This document shows, piece by piece, positions 30,512 through 40,671 of a stretch of 64,000 bases of DNA. Source of the DNA: Triparma verrucosa (Eukaryota > Sar > Bolidophyceae > Parmales > Triparmaceae); assembly GCA_030267905.1 (NCBI GenBank), contig BRXX01000001.1, positions 450 to 64,449 of the forward strand, written 5' to 3'. A program made the translations under genes and the position numbers. The notes below the pieces were generated by a model, which was not told where the DNA came from, did no database searches, and saw only the letters and a list, made by a program, of their open reading frames with translations. Positions within the stretch are counted from its first letter, which is position 1, and each line of letters begins with the position of its first letter.

Positions 30512-32395
30512 AAATTATTTTAAGTGAAGTACAGAAACTGTGCGGATGCGAGGATAAAAGTGGGCATCAGTGACATTGCGGGGGAGGTTTTGGGGGGTGA
30601 AGGTAGGGTTTGTAAGAAGAAGTAGAAAATAAGAAGAGGAGGAGGAGGAGGAGGAGAGGAGGAGGGAGAGAAGTTGAGACGACGATGACAGCGGTTCAAG
30701 AAAAGCAATAAGTCATAACGTCAAACATCACCTTCCAATGGGCAAGTAGCACAAAAGCGAGAGGGTTCCATTCCCCGAGTGCCACCGCACAATAACTTGG
30801 TGTCGCTTGTGAGCAGAAATGCACTTGTCATGTTTGGGCGGGTGAAGAGCGGGACCGATGTTTAAAAAATGGATGGGTTGTTGGAGAAATTACTTTATTT
30901 CTTTAATTTCTTGAGTATCATCCAGGTCTTTCTTTCACTCTTCTCAAGTCTCTACCCTCCATTCTCTACTACTCTATTCTCTACTCTGTCTGTATCTTCT
31001 GATCTTTCTGCGTCCCCTCTTCTGGTCCCACTTCTCAATGAACTCGAGTTACATATTGCTTCCAAGTCTCGACTAAGTCTTCCTCTGCAACCCCGTCCTT
31101 AAGCTTCAAAACCACCATCCTCTCGGCGTTCTCGACCCTGTCCATCTACTCAACTATGCCGGCGTAAGAGGGTAGTCTGTTCATGTAGTCATGTATGAGC
31201 ACCCTTATGTTCTCTAGATGCGCCCTTACTCAGGGCGTGAAGAAAGCTGCAGAAATACAAATAGAGTTTAGTTTAATAGCACAGTCGTCTCCGCTCGTTC
31301 ACCTTCAGCAGCGGCTTTCGGTCTCACATGCTCGTCCGAAATAAAGATTGAGACGACGCGAGACTGGACCGCCAGCATAGGCTTTATCTTTTTCATCGTG
31401 AAGCGTAATGTCGAGATGTTTACACTCGAGAGTGACCGACCTGATAATATCATTGATGTTAGAAGAGTTGTAGTGTGGAAGTTCATATATATCGTCAAGT
31501 ACAACATCATCAATCATTGTTAAAGGGAAAAGAACATTATCATCCACAAGATTGATAAAATTATCACTACTAATCCTAATAATTTTATTTTTATCACTGA
31601 CAATGATTTCCGAAATAATAGTGGCAGATGAATCCCTTACTACCATATTACTCGTTACTCGCTCACTGATTTGGTGGATTAAATGATGCTCGCGAGTTTT
31701 AGACTGTTTGATGCCAAGTTTTTTTTGGTTCAGTTCACTGATTAAATAGCAAAGAGCATCGTTTTTATTCGTAAAGAAAGTGGTGGGTTGATCTTCAAGT
31801 GGTGAGTGGATTGAGTTCGGAGGCACAGCGAATCGATGCAGCGACACCGAGTGACCAGCGAGTGGGTCTTCGAGAGCGAGCACCCGATCCAGGGGAGTCT
31901 TTTTGCCCTTACAGTGACATACAGCGGCCGCTTTAAACCATAATATTGTTCATTAGTAATAAACTTTTGGGGATTTTAGGTTGTTTTTTTCGGAATTTGC
32001 TATTGATTATTTAATATGCGTACGAGGCTTTCCTCTCGTACGTCTTAAACCCGCTCTTTCTTAATCTAGAGGACTTCCGAAGTCCTCCACCTCCGTGAAT
32101 TGTTCTCTCTTTCTCCGTCTATATAATACTTTTGCGTTTTACCCACAGCCCCTTTATCATTAACGCAGTTGTCCCCCCCCCACCCCTCTTAAATATTGAC
32201 GCCCCCCTCACCCCTTTCTCTCTTTTTTTGGATATAATTGGCGTTCTTTCCTAAATGTTGTAGTCGTCTCCAGTTTTTTTCTGACCTTCCCCGAGCAATC
32301 CGCCGCCTTCATTATTCTTGCTGTTCAACTGGACTGCGGGGTTCTCTCCTCTCAGCTGAAATACAGTATTGCGATTTTGATTCAATAAACTTTGT
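30512..32395. other. Gene-poor, AT-rich region with possible gene remnants
   Basis: Nearly 1.9 kb without a gene I can defend. It includes a GGA-rich microsatellite (about 30630-30670), pyrimidine-rich runs (30920-31060) and two minus-strand open stretches. One is 31035..31145, a 36-codon ORF containing MVVLKLKDGVAEEDL, reminiscent of Dabb-type domains and preceded by a TAG acceptor-like site. The other is 31305..31883, listed separately. Segment 31900-32250 is AT-rich and featureless. Confidence 0.4.
31305..31883 (-). pseudogene. Unassigned open frame, possible exon or decayed gene
   Basis: A 192-codon frame without an ATG at its start. It stays open a little further upstream, where it reads CHCKGKKTPLDRVLALED. 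Composition is ordinary (Ile/Asp/Ser/Asn-rich, few low-complexity runs), unlike a random AT-rich frame, but no family is recognised and no clean splice partner was found. It may be an internal exon, a diverged gene fragment or chance. Confidence 0.25.
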
Positions 32396-33690
32396 TTACC
32401 CGGGTATGTGATTATTGATTGTCTGGAATATGTACGCATCAACACTCTCTTCGCGAAAATTTTCGAACGCAAATGTGTGCCCGTTTTCTGCAATTTTACG
32501 ACATTCGTCGTCATGCGAAATTGCCCACTCGATTTTCTCAAAGAGGTCACTCAAATCGAACTCTACCGGAACGTAGTGGACCCAAGGCTCCATAAATCGT
32601 TCATACCACTCGCCTGCGTGAGAGTCTTGCCGTAAAACGCAAGAGTTGCTCCACAAGGCCTCTTTCAACAGACCAGAATATGAGTTCCCGCTCACTGCCA
32701 CAATATACCGAAATTGAAAGAAAGCGTCCCAAGGCACCTTGGAGAAGGATGCAGAAAGAAGTTCGGGCCGTTGCTCCGATAGTTTCACTATCTTTTCTCG
32801 GGGCAACTGCGTCATGTGGGGCGCGTGTAACTTTGTGTGTGACATGTAGCCCGACAGTTGGCCATGCCAGACCGCTAATTTGCGTTTTTCTGTCCATGGG
32901 ACCTCATCAATACGGTCTAAGATTGTTTCTAAATTCTGTTGGTTGTCATGAAGCGGTAGAACTATTATATCGTCGCACAGAACACATTCCGAGTAGCCTA
33001 TTATAGTCTCAGAGATCTGTCTGTGTACGTCAATGCTTTTGTGGTTAGAACCTTGGCAGATTGGATTGTCGGCAGTATCAAACAAGGTAGTCAGCGATCC
33101 CTGAAATGGACCGAACCGATTAACCGTGCGAGTCAGAACTTTGTTAAGGTTGTCAAAATTATGTGGGTGTATGGCATGCCAATTCTTTCCAAGTTCAATT
33201 TGCCCGTTTGGGGTGATGCGAATTCGTTGGCAGTCCAACCCTTTTTGGATTTGTTCTTTTGATGGTCCAATGAATTGCCCACTAGTCTTGATCTGCGAAG
33301 GTTCGACAATAAGTATATGTTCCACCTGGGGGGGAGGGTTGGGGGGCTCGTCCACGGCATCGGTTATGGGGTCGTTCACGGGAACATTTAAGGGGTCGTT
33401 CACGGGGTCGTTCACGGGCGGGGGCGGTGATGTTTTAGAGTCTGTCATGGAGTTGGGATTAGGCGTGGAAAGTAATGACGAGTCAATCAACAAGTGCAAA
33501 AATAGGAAAAATGTTATTGCCACGAAGCAATACACCTTCACCTTTGCCGAAAGGCAAGAGGAAATTTGACGGTGTTGAGGTTTACTCATGTTCGAAAGGA
33601 GGGTGGAAAGCAAAACAATAGAGCTAGGATTGAAAGGGGGTTTATGATTGCTGCTCGATGTTCCCCCGATCGTTGCTTGTAGCCGTCACG
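32360..33690 (-). repeat. Segmental inverted duplication, arm A
   Basis: Reverse complement of this segment matches 59320-60705, including about 100 bp upstream of the GT90 ATG and about 40 bp beyond the stop codon. The 3' ~450 bp of the coding region differ at only a handful of positions; the 5' half shows many more changes. Confidence 0.85.
32396..33589 (-). CDS. GT90/CAP10-like glycosyltransferase, copy A
   Basis: Single-exon, 397 aa, predicted type II membrane protein: MSKPQ start, basic segment, then TM (CFVAITFFLFLHLLI). A Pro/Asn/Asp linker with VNDP repeats leads to the catalytic domain. Marks of the GT90 (CAP10/POGLUT-like) fold are FRYIVAVSGNSYSGLLKEA, LRQDSHAGEWY, PWVHYVPVEFDLSDL and EWAISHDDECRKIAENG. 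The family moves glucose or xylose onto proteins or glycans in the ER/Golgi; the substrate here is unknown. A near-duplicate in opposite orientation lies at 59445..60665. Upstream and downstream flanks are also duplicated. Confidence 0.85.
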   Translation of the reverse strand: MSKPQHRQISSCLSAKVKVYCFVAITFFLFLHLLIDSSLLSTPNPNSMTDSKTSPPPPVNDPVNDPLNVPVNDPITDAVDEPPNPPPQVEHILIVEPSQIKTSGQFIGPSKEQIQKGLDCQRIRITPNGQIELGKNWHAIHPHNFDNLNKVLTRTVNRFGPFQGSLTTLFDTADNPICQGSNHKSIDVHRQISETIIGYSECVLCDDIIVLPLHDNQQNLETILDRIDEVPWTEKRKLAVWHGQLSGYMSHTKLHAPHMTQLPREKIVKLSEQRPELLSASFSKVPWDAFFQFRYIVAVSGNSYSGLLKEALWSNSCVLRQDSHAGEWYERFMEPWVHYVPVEFDLSDLFEKIEWAISHDDECRKIAENGHTFAFENFREESVDAYIFQTINNHIPG

Positions 33691-34788
33691 AGGAGGAAGG
33701 GGTATAGGGATAGGATCGAAGGGCGGTGAGAGGGAGGAAAACCTGATAGGTGTGCGTTGGGTGTAACAACTGATATGGAAGATAACACTCTGGGGCGTAA
33801 AAAGAGAGCGTTAGAAGGGATCGGGTGTAAGAGGGGTTCAGATGAATAAGTGTATAGCAAAGCGACCCTGGACTAATATTCCCCACCCAACGACGGTCCT
33901 CCTTATCCCCAAAGGTTTCGTTTTATTCTACATGCTCAAAGAATTCCACAACGTGCGCCATCCGGGTTCCGAATCATCAACTGAGCCTACGTATACGAAA
34001 GGAAAGCTAGAACATGTCACCCCGTCTTTTTCTTTTACGCACTGTGTTTTTCGTTGTTTTGTGTTGTGCCAGTGCAGTGTAGCCCATGGATGGGCCCATA
34101 GCCCATAAACCATAGTTCAGGACAAAGGCATTGCCTAAAATTTTGCCGTGGTAGGCAAAGGATTACCATGACGCTTCACAGTGAGACCACTACGCATACC
34201 CTATGTTTATAGGTTTGTAGAACTCTGCACTATTGGCGGTTGCGCAAAATCGCTTATCCCAACTAATAATATAAACCTTGAAGTCGAGACGGGCCCGGAA
34301 AGCCCTATTTCCCATACCTTGACACAGCGGATATAGAAACGATTTTTTTGCGGCTCGCTCAGAAGGGCTAAAAGATCCCCCAATATACGTTAGTTCTATC
34401 ATTCTCCTCGCTTGTTGATCCAAAAACGCACCCAAGCTACTTCACAGCAGTAAGCTTACAGTACCGGCTCCATTGTTCAAGCTTTCACGTACAGAACTCC
34501 TATGTTTATGCAGTCGCAGCTGGCAGGGTATTTATGAGAAGGACTTAACGGCATGGGTGGAGACGTATGAGCTAGGAAATTTTTGACGGGGCATTCTTAA
34601 GGGCCCAATTGAAAGAGCTAGTCAGGCGCAAGAATGCATGAATATCAACAGCGTACATGAATGAAATTTACAAGCAAGATCCTTCGATCCTTATGTTAAA
34701 AATGAAAAAAAGAAGAAAAAAGACTCCTCCGTTACGACGTTTCTATTATGATTGTTCATTTTGTTTGTCCGTGCAGTATGTTTTTCCC
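33590..34788. other. Gene-poor spacer between two GT90 genes
   Basis: The first ~100 bp belong to the duplicated flank. The rest has short frames only, none with family features or supporting splice sites. Nothing else recognised. Confidence 0.5.
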
Positions 34789-36359
34789 CTATATGTCGCA
34801 GGTTCCGGCTGCTTTCTGCCTCTCCCCCGCGGCCTCCCATACCTTCCTCATGATCTTGACCTCCCTCTCCTGGTCCAAGAACTGCGTCGAAAAATTAAAT
34901 AACAGGGGAATGAGGTTGAACAAAGTGGGGGAATAGGGTTGGTGGGTTAGGTTGGGGGAACAAAATCTACGTTAGAACAAACTTGAGAATTGACCGTCTG
35001 CAACCCCGTTTACATGTTGTTCTTCCCCAACACCTTTTTTCTTTCATTCCTTTCTCTCACCTGCATAATCCAGCACTTCCCCGCCCTCCCAATATCCTCA
35101 CACTCCCTCTCATTCTCCCAGCACCAGTCCACCTTCTCCTCCAAATCTCCAAAATCATCTGCGACGGGTATATAATGTTTCCAAGGAATTAGCAAATCTT
35201 CCATCAGCCAGGAACGGACTTTAGGGCGTTCCATCAACACGGCCGAATTCGACAGCAGCGCCCATTTTAAACCCGTCGCCACGTCGTTCCCTTCCGTCAT
35301 TATTAGAATTTTATTTTTTAGGAGGTAAGATTGGGGGAGGGGCCACTTTTTGCCGTACGAGGGTTCGACGGATTGGACGTATGATGTAACGCCTACGGAG
35401 AGGCTGGGGGAAGAGGAGGAGGAGTAACGGGAGATTAGGGAGTAGCGGGAACAGCCGGGTTTGGGTGGGTTTGAGGTTGGAGGCCAGGGGTGGCCTGTTG
35501 TTGCGCCTCGGAAAATGGCGACGTTTTTTTTAGACGACCAGGGGGTCGAGTCGAGATGGGTTAGGGACCAGTGGCGTTTTGTGTTGAGTTTGTATATTAT
35601 CGAAGAGCCGGTGGTCGCGGATTTGGTGAGGCAGGGGTGGGGGGAGGGGGAGTGGGTGTCGCCGAGGCGGACGCAGAGGGAGGGGGGGGTGGGGAAGTCG
35701 AGGGAGGAGGAGTAGAGCTCGTGGAAATAGGTTAGGCGGAGGGATTGGAGGAGGGTGAGGTAGGAGGTGGAGGAGAAGGACCAGGTGGAGGGAGACACGC
35801 AGAGGGGGCCGGTGTTCCAGTTTTGGGAGTAGTAGGGGGAGGAGATTGATTCGGAGGATGAGGGAGTTTTTCGGGGCGCAGGAGGAGGTGGTTGGCTATA
35901 ATCGGATGTTGAGATAGGGTGCGCGAGTAGGGTTAGACCCATATCATATGAATATAATAAGAACGACATTTGCTCCATCTCCCCATGTAACATCTCCCCC
36001 ATCCCCCCATCATCATAAAAACGTTCGTTTCTTAATTTTAACGACGCTCTTTTGGGCGTGCTGAAAGCTCACCTCTGTTCATCGAAATGAGTTACTTTCG
36101 TGTAATATTCTACTCTATCTTCAATGGACATTATTCTGTCAATATTCGTAAGTACATGATTGTTAATATTTCTTCTGTTGTAAATATCAGCAGCTTCTGC
36201 CATTTGAGAACATTCGTTTGATACGGCTGAGAAGAGAAATTGTTGGGAAGGGGTGGAAGCAGAAAGGGGGGAAGGTAAAGGTAAATAGAGGATGTAGGAG
36301 TAGACCGAGAGGAAGAGGAGGAGGAGGAGGAGGAGGAAGGAGAGGAAGCGACGCAGCAT
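34789..36359 (-). CDS. GT90/CAP10-like glycosyltransferase, divergent third member
   Basis: Exons complement(34789..34881, 35061..36030, 36073..36359) give 449 aa. Signal anchor near the N-terminus (MLRRFLSFLLLLLLLFLSVY). GT90-like marks are KKNVAIFRGATTGHPW, KNKILIMTEGNDVATGLKW, LLSNSAVLMERPKVRSW, PWKHYIPVADDFGDLEEKVD and CEDIGRAGKCWIMQ. The short last exon (FLDQEREVKIMRKVWEAAGE) fits the family's helical C-terminus. The start at 36359 is preferred over an in-frame upstream start at 36506 because the anchor follows at once. It is only distantly similar to copies A and B. Within exon 2 the coding strand passes from a C-rich middle to a G-rich end. Confidence 0.8.
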
Positions 36360-36824
36360 TCGCTGACGAAGGTTTGGATTGAGGCTAACCCTGTTAAGTC
36401 CCCCTTTGAGTAAAAGTATTCTTCGTGAAAACGCGGTCAGCGTCCTGAAAGGCGTCCTGATGCAACAATTCACATTGCAATTCGTTTCGGGAGCGTCGCT
36501 TCCCATAATACTAATGAATTGTGAATGTTACAGCGACCGACGGCACGTCACATCAGGCGCGCGGGGCTTCTGAAAGTAGCAGGAAATAGATATTGGGAGC
36601 GGAGGTTTAGCTTCACCCGTGAGACTTGAGAAACTGGTGGGGAAGATAAAGCCCTGGAAGCTCACTCTTTTTCATTTTTCGCTGAAGCCATTTGTTCCAA
36701 GGTCACTGAAATTGAATTAATTCTTAAGTTTCCCCGCTCGCATTAACTGTACCTCATTTTCTGTGCTTCTTTCAACTGTCATCGTTTCGTACTTCCCTCG
36801 TCTTTGTTAAATCCGACCGTCCCG
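36360..36824. other. Divergent promoter region, GT90 / uL23m
   Basis: 465 bp between start codons. On the minus side a frame stays open to 36506 (possible longer N-terminus or 5' UTR). No RNA gene or other feature seen. Confidence 0.5.
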
Positions 36825-37370
36825 ATGTCCGCATTTGCCAAAATTCAGTATTTTCCCTCCCTTCCTCTCCGCTTTTTGTCCTTCCTCAAGAGCACTCGGC
36901 GACAACCGCACACTTTAATGCTCGAGGTGGACAAGAGAATGACTAAGCACGAAATTAAAGGTGAGTTTTATGAGGCCATTTGGGGCCCCTCGGGAGCGTT
37001 CTGCCTGTTGACGAGTGAGTCGTTGCTAGCTGGCCCTGTTTGCTGCGACGCAGTATTGCCGAGGACCGATAGTCGCCACTTGGTCGTCACGGCCCACGGC
37101 CCACACCATGGGACTCCCATACGTCTAACCCAGATTCCCGTTCCTTCGCTGCCCTCCCTTTCTTTCCTTCCGTGCTTAGAGTATCTCACGAAAGTTTACG
37201 ATTTGCCCCCGCCCCACAAAGTTAACACGGCGGTTTTCAAGGGCAAGTGGCGCCGCGTTGCTGGAAAGCGCGAGGTCGTGACCTTTCGTCACAACGATTG
37301 GAAGAAGGCATTTGTCATGTGGAAACGCTGGCCCGGTGAGGGGGAGGGGTTGGTGGCAGGTAAACCCTAA
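36825..37370 (+). CDS. MRPL23: Mitochondrial-type ribosomal protein uL23m
   Basis: Large-subunit protein near the polypeptide exit tunnel, here of organellar type. Exons 36825..36960 and 37180..37370 give 108 aa: KIQYFPSLPLRFLSFLKS, HTLMLEVDKRMTKHEIKEYL, KVYDLPPPHKVNTAVFKGKW, then KREVVTFRHNDWKKAFVMW. The MTKHEIKEYLxKVY stretch spans the splice junction and is the family signature, so the intron is real even though it is 219 bp, in frame and stop-free. The ATG at 36825 was chosen because the frame upstream begins with TTG. The stop lies in a CCCTAAA-type repeat (about 37362-37378). Mitochondrial rather than plastid location is inference. Confidence 0.85.
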   Translation: MSAFAKIQYFPSLPLRFLSFLKSTRRQPHTLMLEVDKRMTKHEIKGEFYEAIWGPSGAFCLLTSESLLAGPVCCDAVLPRTDSRHLVVTAHGPHHGTPIRLTQIPVPSLPSLSFLPCLEYLTKVYDLPPPHKVNTAVFKGKWRRVAGKREVVTFRHNDWKKAFVMWKRWPGEGEGLVAGKP

Positions 37371-37472
37371 ACCCTAGTATACATTTGCCACCAGCATTCA
37401 AATTCAAAATTCATGCGAGCATTAAATGCATTAAATGCAGCTCATTTTATATATATTACGACGCCCCGGCTA

Positions 37473-39054
37473 TCAATCTCTCAACGCCTCATCAAGAAGG
37501 CACAGAAGCCTCCCCTCTTCGAAGTCCTCCATGACACTGACCACCAACACTCTCTCCCTTCTATTCCCCCCCTTGTCGTTGAACACTTTATGATAGACGT
37601 CACTTTTTTCCTCCTTCTCCCCTTTATGCTCGTGATCGACGATGGAGCGCGTCCTATATTCGTACCCGTACCCTATCCATTCAAGCTCTCCTTCCATTAA
37701 GTCCAATTCCTGCGGTGTGTGTTGGGAGTTTGAGAGAGTTAGGCGCACTTCGGCTGTTTTTCCCCCGACCGAATAGAGCTCCGCGCCATTCAATGACAAC
37801 TCTAAAATTTGCGTGGCGAATCTATCAAGCTCGTCCGTCCCCTCCGCTCCTAAACTCCTCGCAAACTTTCGAAGCGGTAAATCATCCTAAAACCCCTTTC
37901 TTTTACTACCACCCTTACCTCGAGCCCCATTAAGTCCCATCCATCCTCCAATATTTCAAATTGCATTCCGTCGAATAGCGAGTACTTGAGCCCGTCCCTT
38001 TTGAGCAAATCAAAAAGCGTAGAATCATGCTTTCTTGACGTCAGATAATTGTACTCCCTCAAACTGAGCCCCAACACAGCAACCAAGAAATTGCGAATCT
38101 TCTCTTTGACCTCTGCCTTGACAACACTTCCCACTACGCTGCCGCCGCCAGCTCTCTTCACCGTAGACCCGACTATTCTTTCTACACTGCCGTTAATTAT
38201 GTCGGCCTCATTGCGACCCCCAAACTTTCCGACGTGCAGTCCTAAGCTGTACGCCTCCTTCATCTTCAAATATTCACCGTCAAGAGAGGCGTTAATCTCT
38301 GCAACCTCTGCTCTGCTCAGTCTCTTGGACGCCTTCATCTTTCTCCTCTGAGCCGCATCGGGGCTGCGCAGTGATGTTCCGTACACCTTGTCCTGATCCT
38401 CCTTTCCAATTGTTGATGCGCTGCGAAGGATGGGTACGAGGTTGAGGAGTTAAAATGGCAAGTCATTAATTGGCTTAGGACGCGGAACCGCAACGCTAGC
38501 AAATCTATATGCGCGGAGAACACATCGCACGCGGCTCACCTTTCTTTTGCCTCTGACACGTCTCCTGTAGCAACACCGTGTATTCTGCAAGAGATAGAAA
38601 ACAGTTTAGCGCGAGGGCGAATACAACCGTGTTAATATATGACGATAATGGACTACTGTTATGGACAAGAAGAAGAATATATTTATTGAGCGGCCCGTGG
38701 CCCATGCCCCATCCCACAATCTACGTATCCAAGAGGCGCTTACCTCTTCAACTCTGAAAACATTCCTGCCTCATCTTGAAACCTCGACGGGTTCACTTTC
38801 ACCGTTTTCGATAGAAATCCAGACGATGACGAGCGAACGAAGAAATCCAGGCGTAGCGGTGCCCTGCCATTGGCCCTGTCTCCGCTCTGGGCAGTGGTTT
38901 GGAGGGTGCTGAGGGACCCTATGAGGCTATTCAAGGTGGTCAGCGCCTTAAGATTCGTACTTTTGACTGTCGGAGAGGCCGCCTGAAACAAATCCGGGTG
39001 GATCAGTTTGCGCAGCGAGTTCGAAATCCTAGAAATTCGGCGGGGAGTAGCCAT
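37473..39054 (-). CDS. DUF4460 (TCAIM-like) protein
   Basis: Exons complement(37473..37865, 37919..38420, 38540..38584, 38744..39054) join in frame to 416 aa. The N-terminus (ISNSLRKLIHPDLFQAASP, then NLKALTTLNSLIGSLSTL) matches the J-domain-like DUF4460 pattern of TCAIM, a mitochondrial protein, where HPDLF stands in place of the DnaJ HPD. The remainder has a conserved-looking C-terminal half (ELSLNGAELYSVGGKTAEVR) and no other domain I know. Intron 1 is 53 bp on the 3' side (37866-37918) and exon 2 is only 45 bp. Tail-to-tail with uL23m (about 100 bp apart). Function unknown. Confidence 0.75.
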
Positions 39055-39582
39055 CCGGATTCCGGAAATTAAGTCCCCGAGGCCCCTTTCTTATGATAAT
39101 ACAGATTATCCGGAGGAAATAGTTAGAACGTGTTTGTTTTGAGGACGGCAGAAGGAAGGAAACTCCGTTTTTTCGATGAGAAGGTGGCGCCACACAAATC
39201 GCAGCCAGCCAGGACTTGGCCAAGGAATTTAGCAATTTAGAGACTCATACCATATATACCTTCCCGTAAGAATTCCCCACAAAGGCCCATTTCTTTCGTT
39301 CTTTGGCCTGCTCTGAAGAGAGACGATCTTCTTCCAGGGAGGGTCGCGGCAAGGTTGTTTTTGGGTGAAAAATTACACGGACGGCGGAACGATTTTGCAA
39401 TACAACATTGAGCGAGCGCGTTCGCAGTCAAGTGTAGAGTGCACTAAATTCTGAACGTTGCGATCATCCACTCACTCGTCGCCGCCGGAACCTATATCCT
39501 CGCGTCATCGCTTCCTTTCCAGGCAAGAGCATCTCATCTGCACCCTCCCTCCCTCGCTCAAGCCTCAAGCCAAGCATATACC
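39055..39582. other. Divergent promoter region, DUF4460 gene / NAA10
   Basis: 528 bp with no credible ORF or RNA gene. Presumably holds two promoters and 5' UTRs. Confidence 0.5.
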
Positions 39583-40523
39583 ATGGTCTGCATCCGCATG
39601 GCGACATCAGCGGACCTGCTCCAAATGCAGTCGACGAACCTCTGGTGTCTCCCTGAAAACTACCAGCTCAAATACTATCTGTACCATATTTTGAGCTGGC
39701 CCCAGTTGCTGTTTGTGGCAGAGGACAATGGAGGAAAAATTGTTGGTTACGTCCTGGCGAAGATGGAAGAAGGTGAGGATTTCAGTTCAATACTTTGGAG
39801 ATTGGCGCGTTTCGTCGGTAAACACATCTAACCCGTTGTCTTCCATCCCTCCTTTACTTCATTAACCCCCTTCTCCCCCCCCCCTACTCGACCAAACTGC
39901 ACGCTCAGATGACACCCAACCGAAACATGGACACATAACCTCGTTGGCGGTACTTCGCTCCCACCGCAAGCGCGGGATAGCCACTCTCCTCATGACCCAG
40001 ACCCAGCAGCACATGAGACAAATATTCAAGGCTGAATACGTCTCCCTCCACGTACGAAAAAGCAATCAGGCTGCATTTCATCTGTACAACGAGACGCTGA
40101 AGTATGAGGTCAACGACGTGGAGAAGGGGTACTACGCTGACAAGGAGGACGCTTACGACATGCGGTGCGTCTTTGAGGAGAATCTGAGCGAAGAGGGGAA
40201 GAAAGAGGTGAGTGAAGTGAGTAGTGATCGTAGTAATCATTTTCCAGAGCCTAGCGACCGTACGTTGAAGCTGTGCTTAAAGTTGTGATTGGCCCGCGAT
40301 GACAGCCTGACGCGAAGACTGATGCGGCGCAAAGGGAGCACCGCACAGGAAAAGCTCGCGGTTGGAACACTTTCTATTCTCTCCTCTTTCAACTCTCTCT
40401 AACTCCCTAATTCCTCTCTGGGTTCTTCCTCACGCCCGTCAGAGGAAGAAAAAATTAGAGGAAGCGATGGCGAAGCTGAATGTCAACGACGAGGAAAAGC
40501 TTGCTGACCAGACAAGCAACTAA
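39583..40523 (+). CDS. NAA10: N-alpha-acetyltransferase catalytic subunit NAA10 (ARD1)
   Basis: Catalytic subunit of the NatA complex, acetylating N-termini of nascent chains at the ribosome. Exons 39583..39772, 39909..40207 and 40443..40523 give 189 aa. Family marks are MVCIRMATSADLLQMQ, NLWCLPENYQLKYYLYHIL, HGHITSLAVLRSHRKRGIAT (acetyl-CoA loop RxxRKRG), LHVRKSNQAAFHLYNETLKY and YADKEDAYDM. The C-terminal tail is shorter than in the 235-aa human enzyme. Confidence 0.96.
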
Positions 40524-40671
40524 AATTCGTCTTCTTTTTCAGCAGAGAAACCCCACCCCCCCTTTGTTTTTTATTTTTCATTCTCCATTTCAGTTCCAAT
40601 TAAAAAAACCATTAAAATCTATTTTCTCGGCAACCGCGTACTCTGCTTCCCCACAAAAACTCTTGCTTCGC

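Noticed and set aside
33842..34108. Short frames on both strands between GT90 genes
   Set aside because: Overlapping, compositionally random and without splice or family support.
37362..37378. AAACCCTAAACCCTA resembling plant-type telomere repeat
   Set aside because: Only about two units, overlapping the uL23m stop codon. No array and no contig end.
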